This document shows positions 27,140 through 35,649 of a DNA stretch of 64,000 nt, piece after piece. Source of the DNA: a bacterium. GTDB taxonomy: Bacteria > CLD3 > SB21. Where the stretch lies: contig JAIBAF010000006.1 of NCBI GenBank assembly GCA_019695335.1, positions 22,833 through 86,832 on the forward strand. Direction: 5' to 3'. The translations under genes were made by a program, and so were the position numbers. Each line of letters begins with the position of its first letter. The stretch's first letter is position 1. A model generated the notes under the pieces. It did no database searches and was not told where the DNA came from. It saw nothing but the letters and a program-made list of their open reading frames with translations.

Positions 27140-27778
27140 TTACCAGTAAACCTCGACTGAAATAGTGGTATTGTTTTGAGTATCGTTGTATTTCACATGT
27201 TGATGAGCTTGGCCGTATTCGACAATTTCTTTCAGCACTTTTACGTCTTGCTTACAGTAATCAATGATGAGATCGATTTTGCCTTCTTTCCACCATTGTA
27301 ATGCGAGAAGCCCGTCCGCACTTTTACCCGAATTTAGTGTAGCTGTGGCGACGGCTTCTAGCCTGATTCGGTGTTTCAACCGCTCACTAAGATACTGAGC
27401 CACATCGAATGATTTTTTTTGCATAACCGAAACGTCGCCGTAATGGGATAGAACCTTACTGTCAAAATTATCGCCATTGAATGATACAACCATATCATGC
27501 TTATTCATATATCGAATCATCTCAGGGATATCTTTTTCATGCCAAACTTTGAAATCATCATCTTTCGAATAAGTGATCGCAATCGAGATCAGCATTTTAT
27601 CGGCGTGTTCCCATCCTCCAACTTCATCGGCGCGTTTCTGAGTTTCGACGTCATAATATACTAATCGTTTACCCTCGGTCAACCGAGCCGGAGCTTCATA
27701 AGTCGTCGATGCCAGTTCAAAGTGTGAGTAGCAACTGAACCAATATTCAGCCGGGTAACGCTCTTCATATAAAGACAT
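27140..27778 (-). CDS. Predicted 3'-5' exonuclease, RNase H-like DEDDy fold
   Basis: This 212-residue protein has all four DEDDy elements in order: Asp43 and Glu45 in YYDVETQ, Asp106 in SFNGDNFD, and Tyr174...Asp178 in YCKQDV. This is the RNase_H_2/YprB-like branch often attached to helicases; here it is a stand-alone domain. It probably trims DNA or RNA 3' ends. Short operon spacing to apt (3 nt) upstream and no gap to the hypothetical gene downstream. Confidence 0.8.
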   Translation of the reverse strand: MSLYEERYPAEYWFSCYSHFELASTTYEAPARLTEGKRLVYYDVETQKRADEVGGWEHADKMLISIAITYSKDDDFKVWHEKDIPEMIRYMNKHDMVVSFNGDNFDSKVLSHYGDVSVMQKKSFDVAQYLSERLKHRIRLEAVATATLNSGKSADGLLALQWWKEGKIDLIIDYCKQDVKVLKEIVEYGQAHQHVKYNDTQNNTTISVEVYW

Positions 27779-27781
27779 AAG

Positions 27782-28306
27782 CTATTCTTTGTCGTATTGA
27801 ACCAGCGAAATAACAGGATGCGGTGCCAGCCGTTGCCGCCCTTGCAAAAAAGTTAACTCAATAATTACACCGATGCCACCGATGTGTCCGCCTAACTTTT
27901 CAATTAATTCGCACGTTGCGGCGATCGTACCGCCCGTAGCTAGCAGATCATCGACGATCAATACGCGCGAGCCTTTTTCGATGGCGTCTTTATGCATGTG
28001 CAATTCATTCTTGCCGTATTCGAGATCGTACGTGGCCGAAATAGTTGCGGCTGGTAATTTTCCAGGCTTTCGTACCGGCACAAAACCGATGCCCATTTGA
28101 TAGGCCAGTGCCGAACCAAAAATAAAGCCACGCGATTCAATTCCTACAACATAATCAAATTTTTGTCCGGAAAACTTTTGCAACAATTCATCGATACATT
28201 GTTTGAATTCAATCGGCCGTTTGACTAAAGTCGTAATGTCTTTAAAATTGATTCCAGATTTAGGGAAATCGGGAACATTTCGTATTATTTTCTTATAATC
28301 AGTCAT
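27782..28306 (-). CDS. apt: Adenine phosphoribosyltransferase
   Basis: The 174-residue enzyme converts adenine and PRPP to AMP. The PRPP-binding motif VLIVDDLLATGGT and the upstream GIESRGFIFG loop are intact, as is the KSGINFKDIT N-terminus. Normal length for the family. It is followed after 3 nt by the exonuclease gene. Confidence 0.96.
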   Translation of the reverse strand: MTDYKKIIRNVPDFPKSGINFKDITTLVKRPIEFKQCIDELLQKFSGQKFDYVVGIESRGFIFGSALAYQMGIGFVPVRKPGKLPAATISATYDLEYGKNELHMHKDAIEKGSRVLIVDDLLATGGTIAATCELIEKLGGHIGGIGVIIELTFLQGRQRLAPHPVISLVQYDKE

Positions 28307-28404
28307 GACATATTATTTTGATAACTAGAACTGTAATGATTTTAACGGGAATATATGACAAGGCAGGTAAATGGTAAAACAACAACGTGTGATTTGCAAG
28401 AGAT

Positions 28405-28680
28405 TTAGTGAGTAATTTCAAAACTAAGAAATTCCCCTTGAAATTCCTTCCAATTCACCATGACATCACTGACTTTCGAAAACCGTGGGCCTGACTTCAA
28501 AAGCTCAATCAATTGATCGATGGTTTCACGATTTCCTTCGACTTCCGCGTAGACGTTTCCGTTATCCAAATTTTTGACATAACCGAGAAGTCCAAGTTCC
28601 GTGGCACGCTTATGCGTGAACCAACGAAAACCCACACCTTGTACAAAGCCAATAACCGTAATGGCGGCGCGTGCGTTCAT
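28405..28680 (-). CDS. acyP: Acylphosphatase
   Basis: The 91-residue enzyme has the anion-binding VQGVGFRWF loop (catalytic Arg in GFR) and the Asn of VKNLDNGNVYAEVEG. It hydrolyses acyl phosphates. Its ATG overlaps the stop of the upstream REC-GGDEF gene (ATGA), so both are translationally coupled. Confidence 0.95.
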   Translation of the reverse strand: MNARAAITVIGFVQGVGFRWFTHKRATELGLLGYVKNLDNGNVYAEVEGNRETIDQLIELLKSGPRFSKVSDVMVNWKEFQGEFLSFEITH

Positions 28681-29666
28681 CGACCGTTTTTATATTCTGC
28701 AACTTCGTTATATAAAATAACTTTATTACGTCCGGTTTGTTTGGCTTCATACAGCGCCTTATCGGCCCATTCAACCAACTGGAACTCATCGGTAATTCGA
28801 TCATCGGGAATAGCCGCAACACCGACACTGATCGTACGATTGATAGAATTAACAGCATCTTTGAATTCGTGTGTTTCGACGTTTTTCCGAATACGATCGC
28901 CAACAATAAATGAACGATCAATGTCGGTATCGGGAAGTATAAGAATAAATTCTTCACCGCCGAATCTTCCGCAAATATCGACCAAACGGGCTGTATCCAG
29001 AATTATTTTGGCAATTTCTTTGAGGACGATGTCTCCAAAAGCATGCCCGTAAGTATCGTTGACACTCTTGAAATGATCGGCGTCAAACATCAGCACTGAT
29101 AACGGCCTTTTATAACGAGCAGCACGGCGGTATTCATCTTCAAGTTTACGATTGATATAACGACGATTGTACAGTTTGGTCAATTCATCTGTTACTGAAA
29201 GTTCTTCGAGCTGTTTATTTGCCTGGCGGAGAGAATCATTGAGTTGTTTAATTCGAAGCATCGACCGAATTCGGGCGGTTAACTCGCTCATATCGTACGG
29301 CTTGGTCAAATATTCATCGGCGCCGCAGTCGAGGCCTTCGATTTTACTCATTAATTCACTTTTGGCTGTCAGTAGGATGATCGGAATAAACATGCCTTCC
29401 GGAGTAGCTTTGACGCGTTTGCAAACTTCAAAGCCGTTGAGTTTGGGCATCATGACGTCAAGGAGCATGATGTCAGGTACAAGCGCTTCGGCTTTTTGCA
29501 AAGCTTCTTCTCCGTCTTTGGCCGTATGGACTTCGTACTTCATTTTTGTAAGCAGAAGTTTCAAAATATACAAGCCGTCCTCGTCGTCGTCTACAACCAG
29601 TACGCGTACTTTTTTCTCAATACCGGCTTCGGCGATATCCGTTTCACTAGGGCTGAGTAGGGTCAT
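28677..29666 (-). CDS. Response regulator with GGDEF domain (diguanylate cyclase)
   Basis: The protein has 329 residues. The receiver domain (about 20-135) has acidic pocket VVDDDED, phospho-acceptor Asp70 in LLDVMMP, and the TAK and TKPYD switch residues. A short coiled-coil linker leads to a GGDEF domain with the active site GGEEF and, five residues before it, RLVD, a canonical c-di-GMP inhibitory I-site. It is therefore predicted to be an active, feedback-controlled cyclase of the single-REC WspR class. No cognate kinase is adjacent. Confidence 0.92.
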   Translation of the reverse strand: MTLLSPSETDIAEAGIEKKVRVLVVDDDEDGLYILKLLLTKMKYEVHTAKDGEEALQKAEALVPDIMLLDVMMPKLNGFEVCKRVKATPEGMFIPIILLTAKSELMSKIEGLDCGADEYLTKPYDMSELTARIRSMLRIKQLNDSLRQANKQLEELSVTDELTKLYNRRYINRKLEDEYRRAARYKRPLSVLMFDADHFKSVNDTYGHAFGDIVLKEIAKIILDTARLVDICGRFGGEEFILILPDTDIDRSFIVGDRIRKNVETHEFKDAVNSINRTISVGVAAIPDDRITDEFQLVEWADKALYEAKQTGRNKVILYNEVAEYKNGR

Positions 29667-29683
29667 CCTTCATCCTCGATGGG

Positions 29684-30379
29684 TTAAAAATCACCTATAG
29701 AAGGTTTGAGAGTAATTTCTTCAATTGTATTATTCAGCGATTGTTCATAAGCAAATAAAACCGCTTTGGCGACATCTTGCGTTTCCAACATCTTTGAGGT
29801 ATCGAAGTTGCTGTTTTGTTCTTCCCAAAATGGCGTATTAACAGCGCCGGGAATTACGGCCGTCACTTTGATGTTGAATGCTCTCATTTCTTCTCTTAAA
29901 ACTTCAGTAAATCCTAAAAGGCCGAATTTAGAAGCTGAGTAAGCGCCACAATTAGGAAAGCCTTTTTTACCGGCCGTCGAGACAATATTAAAAATATGCG
30001 GCCGGTCGCTTTGACGCAGCAAAGGAATCGCTCGCTGTGTCATAAGAAAAGCTCCGGTCAGATTGATACCTATAGTTTGTTGCCAATGTTCAATCGATGT
30101 TTCGGTAATCGGTTCAAAATAGCCAATTCCGGCATTATTGATCATGACGTCAATCTGATGCGTCACCGATCGAATAGCTTCAAAAGTTTTGGTCACATCC
30201 GCAACGGATGCTACATCACAGACAAAAGGATGAATCGAGTTGAAACGCCGGGTCAGTTGGTCTAAACGCTGTTGGGTCTTTGCTACGGCAATAATTTCAA
30301 ATTGCCGTTCAATGAATGCCTCGACTAAAGCTGCGCCAATCCCTTTCGTTGCTCCCGTGATTAACGCAAACCTGCTCAT
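29684..30379 (-). CDS. Short-chain dehydrogenase/reductase
   Basis: This is a classical SDR of 231 residues with TGATKGIGAA (NAD(P) loop), NNAGIG and the YSASK catalytic Tyr/Lys pair. ATG 30379 is used; the longer frame would need TTG. It resembles sepiapterin reductase and YdfG-like SDRs, but the substrate cannot be assigned. It is followed after 17 nt by the REC-GGDEF gene. Confidence 0.85.
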   Translation of the reverse strand: MSRFALITGATKGIGAALVEAFIERQFEIIAVAKTQQRLDQLTRRFNSIHPFVCDVASVADVTKTFEAIRSVTHQIDVMINNAGIGYFEPITETSIEHWQQTIGINLTGAFLMTQRAIPLLRQSDRPHIFNIVSTAGKKGFPNCGAYSASKFGLLGFTEVLREEMRAFNIKVTAVIPGAVNTPFWEEQNSNFDTSKMLETQDVAKAVLFAYEQSLNNTIEEITLKPSIGDF

Positions 30380-30468
30380 GCCATTCAATGTTAATATATC
30401 TGACGTTACTCAGAAAAAATACAAAAAGATGACCGCAGTTTCAATAGCTTTTTTCCCGTTCAGGCTGG

Positions 30469-30768
30469 TCATTTACGTATAATATCGTGAATCAGGCTCG
30501 CGAGATTTTCTGTGGAAGGTTGATTCGAAGCATCTTCAATGGCCTTCAGGATATTGAATTGATCATTTGGTTCGGCCGCTTTTTTAGGTTGACGCTTCAA
30601 TCTTTTGGCAACCATCAATAACTGTTGCAATTGAGTTTCATTCATCGCTTCAATGAGTTCTAACAGTTTTTCTTTTGGTTGAGGGTCCGAGAAATCAATA
30701 TCACGAATGGACACGGATAATTCTTTATCATCGGTCTCCATTTCACTGTCGTCAAAAACAATACGCAT
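30469..30768 (-). CDS. Hypothetical acidic-N-terminal small protein
   Basis: The 99-residue protein is not recognised. It has an acidic first 35 residues, a helical middle segment (LLELIEAMNETQLQQLLMVA), a basic patch KRLKRQPKK, and an amphipathic C-terminus. No signal peptide. It sits 9 nt after the UbiA-type gene and is probably co-transcribed with it. Confidence 0.6.
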   Translation of the reverse strand: MRIVFDDSEMETDDKELSVSIRDIDFSDPQPKEKLLELIEAMNETQLQQLLMVAKRLKRQPKKAAEPNDQFNILKAIEDASNQPSTENLASLIHDIIRK

Positions 30769-30777
30769 AAATCTTTT

Positions 30778-31608
30778 TTATCCCAAGTAGATGGCCACTA
30801 AGCCGATCAGCATGTCCAGTTTAAGTAAATTGCTTAATCGATTCAAGTTTTTCGGAGAAAAATTTTTCCATACGGAAAAAATTGTAAAGAAAATTACAGG
30901 GTAGATCCCAATCAATACAATGGAAAAATACAATCCGGAATACTTTTGAAGCAAAAACGCCCAAAGGGTGAAACCGATCAAAGCAATAAAGGTAATCGTT
31001 GTTACTATTTGAGCGGCTTGAACTCCATACGCAATCGGTAATGTTCGCGCACCTAACAATGCATCGCCTTCCATGTCTTCCATGTCTTTGATGATTTCTC
31101 TGCCGAAGTGAAATAGGAATGAAAAAATAGCTGGAAAAAAAATTTCTTCAATTTTTCCGATTGCGACGCCACCGTATATAAAAGCGAGCGCCGTTAATAA
31201 GCTAACAACAAAATTTCCCCATATCGGTGTACGTTTTAGGTGTGTACTGTAGAAAAATAACATTACGAACGACACGATGGCGATGCAAAGACATTGCCAG
31301 TTGATCAAACCCGCTATCCAAATTCCGGCTGCTGAAACGACAATCCATAAAATTCGTACATTGGCTGGAGTAATGGAGCCAGCCACAAGAGGTCGTGACG
31401 GCTTATTAATTCGGTCGATGTCCAGGTCGTAATAATCGTTAATGGCATTGGCTGCGCCGCAGATTAATGCGGCGGATAAGGCCGCTTCAATGGCCGCTTC
31501 CCATGGGATCATTTGGTCATCGGCTGCAATTGCTACCGCTACAATGACCGAAACGAATGCAATAAGAACATTGAGAGGACGGAGAATTTGCAAATACGGT
31601 TTGATCAT
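30778..31608 (-). CDS. UbiA prenyltransferase, geranylgeranylglycerol-phosphate transferase-like
   Basis: This 276-residue integral membrane protein has about eight or nine hydrophobic segments. It has both Asp-rich prenyl-diphosphate sites: NAINDYYDLDIDRINKPSRP, and IIKDMEDMEGDALLGARTLP later. The RPLN start, KPSRPLVAG and FYSTHLKRTPIWGN are characteristic of the digeranylgeranylglyceryl phosphate synthase branch rather than UbiA or MenA. In archaea that enzyme adds the second isoprenoid chain in ether lipid synthesis; homologues occur widely in FCB bacteria. Function in this organism is inferred. It starts just after the rplS terminator. Confidence 0.85.
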   Translation of the reverse strand: MIKPYLQILRPLNVLIAFVSVIVAVAIAADDQMIPWEAAIEAALSAALICGAANAINDYYDLDIDRINKPSRPLVAGSITPANVRILWIVVSAAGIWIAGLINWQCLCIAIVSFVMLFFYSTHLKRTPIWGNFVVSLLTALAFIYGGVAIGKIEEIFFPAIFSFLFHFGREIIKDMEDMEGDALLGARTLPIAYGVQAAQIVTTITFIALIGFTLWAFLLQKYSGLYFSIVLIGIYPVIFFTIFSVWKNFSPKNLNRLSNLLKLDMLIGLVAIYLG

Positions 31609-31619
31609 AAAATAAAATT

Positions 31620-31649
31620 AAAAAAGGGCATGCAATGCATACCCTTTTC
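31620..31649 (-). terminator. Intrinsic terminator after rplS
   Basis: On the minus strand AAAAGGGTATGCA pairs with TGCATGCCCTTTT (one G/T pair) around a minimal loop, and the stem is followed by T-rich sequence. It lies 27-57 nt after the rplS stop and just ahead of the UbiA-type gene, closing the translation operon. Confidence 0.85.
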
Positions 31650-31676
31650 TATTGAATACGATGGTATTATCAGAAT

Positions 31677-32051
31677 TTATGCGTCGGCTTTGGGTTGTTC
31701 GGCTGGAGTTTCGACCCATTCAGCTACACGCGCGCCTTTGCCTTTGCGTCCTCTGAGATAGAAGAGTTTGGCGCGGCGGACACGCCCTTTTCGTACAACA
31801 CTGATTTGTGCAATACGAGGGGAGTGGAGGAGAAAAATTCTCTCCACGCCAACACCATTGGAAATTTTACGAACTGTAAAGCTTGCCTGGATTCCGCTAC
31901 CGCGGCGTTGTAATACTACGCCCTCAAAAGTTTGCAGGCGTTCTTTATCGCCTTCGATGACTTTTACCTGCACGGCAACCGTATCGCCGGGACGAAATTC
32001 GGGAATATCGGTACGTAATTGCGACGCCGTGTATGCACTCACTGGATTCAT
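31677..32051 (-). CDS. rplS: 50S ribosomal protein L19
   Basis: The 124-residue protein has the L19 pattern [45 protein letters not shown] and [16 protein letters not shown] (each block read separately). It lies at the 30S-50S interface. It is last in the typA-ffh-rpsP-khpA-rimM-trmD-rplS block. The C-terminus has a short extra Ala/Glu/Pro-rich tail. Confidence 0.97.
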   Translation of the reverse strand: MNPVSAYTASQLRTDIPEFRPGDTVAVQVKVIEGDKERLQTFEGVVLQRRGSGIQASFTVRKISNGVGVERIFLLHSPRIAQISVVRKGRVRRAKLFYLRGRKGKGARVAEWVETPAEQPKADA

Positions 32052-32079
32052 TGTTTCCTCCGTTATACGTGTATATTAA

Positions 32080-32817
32080 TTATTTTTTTTTCGTTGTTTG
32101 ATATACCAAATCCGGTCTGACTTTCCGGGTAATTTCTTTTTTCTTTTCTTCGCGCCATTGTGTGATCGCTGCATGATTACCGGACAATAATGCCTCAGGA
32201 ACTTTCATGCCTCGATACTCGTCCGGGCGTGTGTAATAAGGACAATCAAGCAATTCATCCTGAAACGAATCTGTCAGAGCCGATATCGAGTCATGCAATG
32301 CGCCTGGAATTAACCTAATCGCAGCATCGATCATAACCATTGCAGGCAATTCACCGCCCGTCAACACGTAATCGCCGACTGAACAAGCGTCGGTAATCAG
32401 TTTATCATGGACGCGTTCGTCAATGCCTTTGTAGTGACCACAAATGAAGATCAGGCGTGTCTGCAATGACAATTCGACGGCTTTTTTTTGCGTAAAAACT
32501 TCGCCTTGAGGCATTGGCGCGATGATGCGTACATCCGATCCGACAAAGTCGCGTACATGGTTCGCAGAGCTTATTTCGGGCAAGCCGAGTAAATCTTCGA
32601 TGCATGCAAAAATCGGATCGGCCTTGAGAATCATTCCGCCGCCGCCGCCGTAAGGAGTATCATCAATGGTACGATGTTTATCCGTCGTATATCGGCGAAG
32701 ATCATGCGTTGTAATCGTTACCAATCCTTGTTTGACCGCACGCGCTATAATGCTTTGCGACAAAGGGCCGTCAAGCATCGTCGGAAAGGCGGTAATGATG
32801 TCAATCTGCAGCGCCAT
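32080..32817 (-). CDS. trmD: tRNA (guanine37-N1)-methyltransferase
   Basis: This 245-residue SPOUT methyltransferase has the trefoil-knot residues GDYVLTGGELPAMVMIDA, the N-terminal IDIITAFPTML and the DDTPYGGGGGM loop. It makes m1G37 in tRNAs to prevent frameshifting. Operon position after rimM (18 nt) and before rplS (28 nt) is the classical one. Confidence 0.97.
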   Translation of the reverse strand: MALQIDIITAFPTMLDGPLSQSIIARAVKQGLVTITTHDLRRYTTDKHRTIDDTPYGGGGGMILKADPIFACIEDLLGLPEISSANHVRDFVGSDVRIIAPMPQGEVFTQKKAVELSLQTRLIFICGHYKGIDERVHDKLITDACSVGDYVLTGGELPAMVMIDAAIRLIPGALHDSISALTDSFQDELLDCPYYTRPDEYRGMKVPEALLSGNHAAITQWREEKKKEITRKVRPDLVYQTTKKK

Positions 32818-32835
32818 AAAAAATTTTAAAGAACA

Positions 32836-33357
32836 TTAATCTAACAAACCGGGGATCACTTTGATCGTCACGGTCTTTTTTTTCGTATCGATTTTTTTTA
32901 TAAATTCTTCAACAGCCGGAACCAGCTTTTTCGTGCCGTTACAATTAATTTCATATACTTCATGTGCCGGCATCTTCACGATATCACTCACTATTCCAAC
33001 GGAATCACTGTTTTCATTAACCACTTTAAAACCAATCAAATCGGCAATATAAAATTCATCCGCCGGCAACTCATCCAATTCGCTTCGATCAATAGTAACA
33101 TATCCTTGTGCATATTTTTCAGCATCGGTGCGATTGGTAATTTCCTGCAGTTTTATAATACCGCCTTGCGGAATTTTACGAATCGATTCAATATGCATAA
33201 TATGAAACTGATCAAAACGATTGTGCACGTACACTTCAGTTTCTTTTTCCAGCGTCAAAATATAAGAATTGGCTGGAATAATTTTCAGTTCGCCTTTGAT
33301 ACCGTGGCTCCGCAAAATTTTTGCGATGGAAATTCTTGTTTTATTTTGCGAAGTCAA
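32836..33357 (-). CDS. rimM: Ribosome maturation factor RimM
   Basis: The 173-residue protein has the RimM N-terminal beta barrel (ISIAKILRSHGIKGELKI, about 8-85) and the PRC barrel (EFYIADLIGFKVVNE onward). It assists 30S head assembly. No ATG lies near the expected N-terminus; the most likely start is TTG at 33357, which gives the usual length. No Shine-Dalgarno site is clear. Confidence 0.93.
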   Translation of the reverse strand: MTSQNKTRISIAKILRSHGIKGELKIIPANSYILTLEKETEVYVHNRFDQFHIMHIESIRKIPQGGIIKLQEITNRTDAEKYAQGYVTIDRSELDELPADEFYIADLIGFKVVNENSDSVGIVSDIVKMPAHEVYEINCNGTKKLVPAVEEFIKKIDTKKKTVTIKVIPGLLD

Positions 33358-33386
33358 AATAGTTATGCGATTCTTTCAATCGCCTT

Positions 33387-33617
33387 TTATTCCAAAATCT
33401 CCAGCACGGCACGTTTACCGGCACGGGCGGAAGCGGCGGCCAGCAGAGTACGGAGCGCTTTGGCGTTTTGACCGCGTTTGCCGATCACTTTACCCAGATC
33501 GCCTTGACCGACTTTGAGTTCGAATACCGTTACGCGTTCGCCGTCTACTTCTGTGACTACGACTTCTTCCGGCTTATCCACCAGATGCTTCACGATGAAT
33601 TCGATAAAGTTCTGCAT
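33387..33617 (-). CDS. khpA: KH-domain RNA-binding protein KhpA
   Basis: This is a small single KH protein (76 residues) with the RNA-binding GKVIGKRGQNAKALRTLL loop, as in KhpA/YlqC. It often pairs with KhpB (Jag) and sits between rpsP and rimM in many phyla, as here. The ATG at 33617 is favoured because GGAGG lies seven bases before it; the ATG at 33623 would abut the site. Confidence 0.93.
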   Translation of the reverse strand: MQNFIEFIVKHLVDKPEEVVVTEVDGERVTVFELKVGQGDLGKVIGKRGQNAKALRTLLAAASARAGKRAVLEILE

Positions 33618-33687
33618 CGCCATTCCTCCTTCAATTAGAGTTTACAGTTCAGTCGCAACTATCACGTTCAGAGAATCCAAATTCAAA

Positions 33688-34101
33688 TTATTCGCTGGCT
33701 GCTGCTGTGCTGCCTTCCTGCTGAGGCTGGGTTTTTTTCTTTACCGCCTTGGTTTTTTTAATACGTTTTTCTGCGGCTTTTTTGACCTGATTGGCTTGCC
33801 ATTTTTCCATTTCGGCTTGAATTTGTTCAGTAGTCAAACCTTTTGCGGTCAAACGCCATTTATGTAAAATACCAACTTTACGAAATAAGCTTTTAACGGT
33901 ATCCGACGGCTGTGCGCCGCGCTGTAGCCATTTGATCGCTTTGGCTTCATCGACGTTCAATTGAGGCGGCGTGACAATCGAATTATAAGTACCAATTTTT
34001 TCGACAAATGCGCCGTTACGGGGTTTGGTCGAGTGCGCAGCGACGATTTTATAAAACGGTCTGTGCGTCTTTCCGGCTCGTTGCATTCTGAGCTTTAACA
34101 A
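33688..34101 (-). CDS. rpsP: 30S ribosomal protein S16
   Basis: The 137-residue protein has the S16 core in the first 85 residues (KLRMQRAGKTHRPFYKIV, then GAFVEKIGTYN and AQPSDTVKSLF). A Lys/Ala/Gln-rich extension of about 50 residues follows, longer than in E. coli but common in the FCB group. The start is TTG at 34101: GGAGG lies six bases ahead and the next ATG would cut into the conserved N-terminus. Confidence 0.95.
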   Translation of the reverse strand: MLKLRMQRAGKTHRPFYKIVAAHSTKPRNGAFVEKIGTYNSIVTPPQLNVDEAKAIKWLQRGAQPSDTVKSLFRKVGILHKWRLTAKGLTTEQIQAEMEKWQANQVKKAAEKRIKKTKAVKKKTQPQQEGSTAAASE

Positions 34102-34236
34102 GTGATTCCTCCGAAGTTAGTTTTTAATGAATATTAAAATAAAAATAATATATAAATGTTAATAACATACTACATGGGCTGTAAGTTTAATAAACTCAAT
34201 CTTCATTAGCAAATATTTTTTTCGTCGACAATATGG

Positions 34237-35571
34237 TCACATCTTTCCGAATGGCATCATTTTCATCAGGTCGTTGGGATTCATTTTGCCCATTTTTTTC
34301 ATCATTTTTTTCATATCATCGAATTGTTTAAGAAGCCGGTTAACTTCCTGAACAGAGGTTCCGCTTCCCCGGGCGATACGCATGCGTCTTTTACCATCTA
34401 AAATCTGAGGTTTAGAGCGCTCCATTTTGGTCATCGAAGAAATAATGGCAGTCATATGTATCATGACTTTATCGTCAATATTCAGATTTTTCATTTTGTT
34501 ACCGAGACCGGGAATCATACCGAGAATACTTTCGAGAGAACCGAGCTTTTTGATCTGCTTCAATTGATCGGCAAAATCTTCAAGCGAGAATTCATTTTTT
34601 CGGAATTTTTCTTCGAGTTCTTTCGCTTTTTCAAGGTCAATGGTTTCTTGTGCTTTTTCGACAAGCGTTACGATATCGCCCATACCGAGAATGCGCGAAG
34701 CCATACGTTCGGGATGGAATTCCTCGATGGCATCCATTTTTTCGCCGGTGCCGATGAATTTGATCGGTTTGCCGGTAATACTCCGGATCGAAAGTGCTGC
34801 ACCGCCGCGGGCATCGCCGTCGAGTTTGGTAAGAACAACACCGTTAAAATCTATGCGAGCAGAAAATTCTTTAGCCGTATTCACCGCGTCCTGACCAGTC
34901 ATGCCGTCGGCGACGAATAAAATTTCAGATGGTGACGTTTGTGTTTTGATCCGTTCGAGTTCCTGCATCAATGCGTCATCGATGTGCAAGCGTCCAGCCG
35001 TGTCGAGAATGATCGTATCTTTACTATGTTCGCGAGCATAAGCAATCGCATCGGTGCAGATTTTTACTGGATCGTTACTGCCGGCTTCCTGTGACGTATA
35101 CGTCAGGATATCAAGCGACTGTCCGAGCACACGTAATTGATCCGCGGCGGCAGGGCGGTAGACGTCAGCAGCAACCAACATCGGATCGCGGCCTTTTTTG
35201 CGCAGATAGTTGGCCAGTTTGCCGCTCAAGGTTGTTTTACCTGAACCTTGCAAACCGACGATCATAACAACCGACGGCAGGCCTGAAAACTGAATCGGTG
35301 CGTTTTCACCACCCAGCGTGGCCACTAATTCATCATGAATAATTTTGACTAATTGTTGAGCCGGGCTGACGCTCTGCAACACTTCCTGACCAAGTGCGAG
35401 CGTCGTGGCTTTATCAATAAATTCTTTGACGACTTTGTAATTAACATCCGCCTCGAGTAAAGCAACGCGTACGTCACGGAGCGCATCCTGAATATTTTTT
35501 TCATTGATGGTGCTACGCCCGCCAAGTTTGCGGAATACATTTTCGAGTTTGCCGGATAATTCAGTGAACAT
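34237..35571 (-). CDS. ffh: Signal recognition particle protein Ffh
   Basis: The 444-residue protein has the N and G domains (G1 GLQGSGKTT; DTAGRLHID; TKLDGDARGGAALS) and a Met-rich M domain ending in MMKKMGKMNPNDLMKMMPF. It binds 4.5S RNA and targets nascent membrane proteins. A 135-bp gap separates it from rpsP. Confidence 0.97.
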   Translation of the reverse strand: MFTELSGKLENVFRKLGGRSTINEKNIQDALRDVRVALLEADVNYKVVKEFIDKATTLALGQEVLQSVSPAQQLVKIIHDELVATLGGENAPIQFSGLPSVVMIVGLQGSGKTTLSGKLANYLRKKGRDPMLVAADVYRPAAADQLRVLGQSLDILTYTSQEAGSNDPVKICTDAIAYAREHSKDTIILDTAGRLHIDDALMQELERIKTQTSPSEILFVADGMTGQDAVNTAKEFSARIDFNGVVLTKLDGDARGGAALSIRSITGKPIKFIGTGEKMDAIEEFHPERMASRILGMGDIVTLVEKAQETIDLEKAKELEEKFRKNEFSLEDFADQLKQIKKLGSLESILGMIPGLGNKMKNLNIDDKVMIHMTAIISSMTKMERSKPQILDGKRRMRIARGSGTSVQEVNRLLKQFDDMKKMMKKMGKMNPNDLMKMMPFGKM

Positions 35572-35649
35572 TGTTTTATATTCCTGTTACTTCTCTACTA
35601 GCTTTGAGAGGCATTCATTAGTAATAATAATAGTAGCTGGCAACATTGC

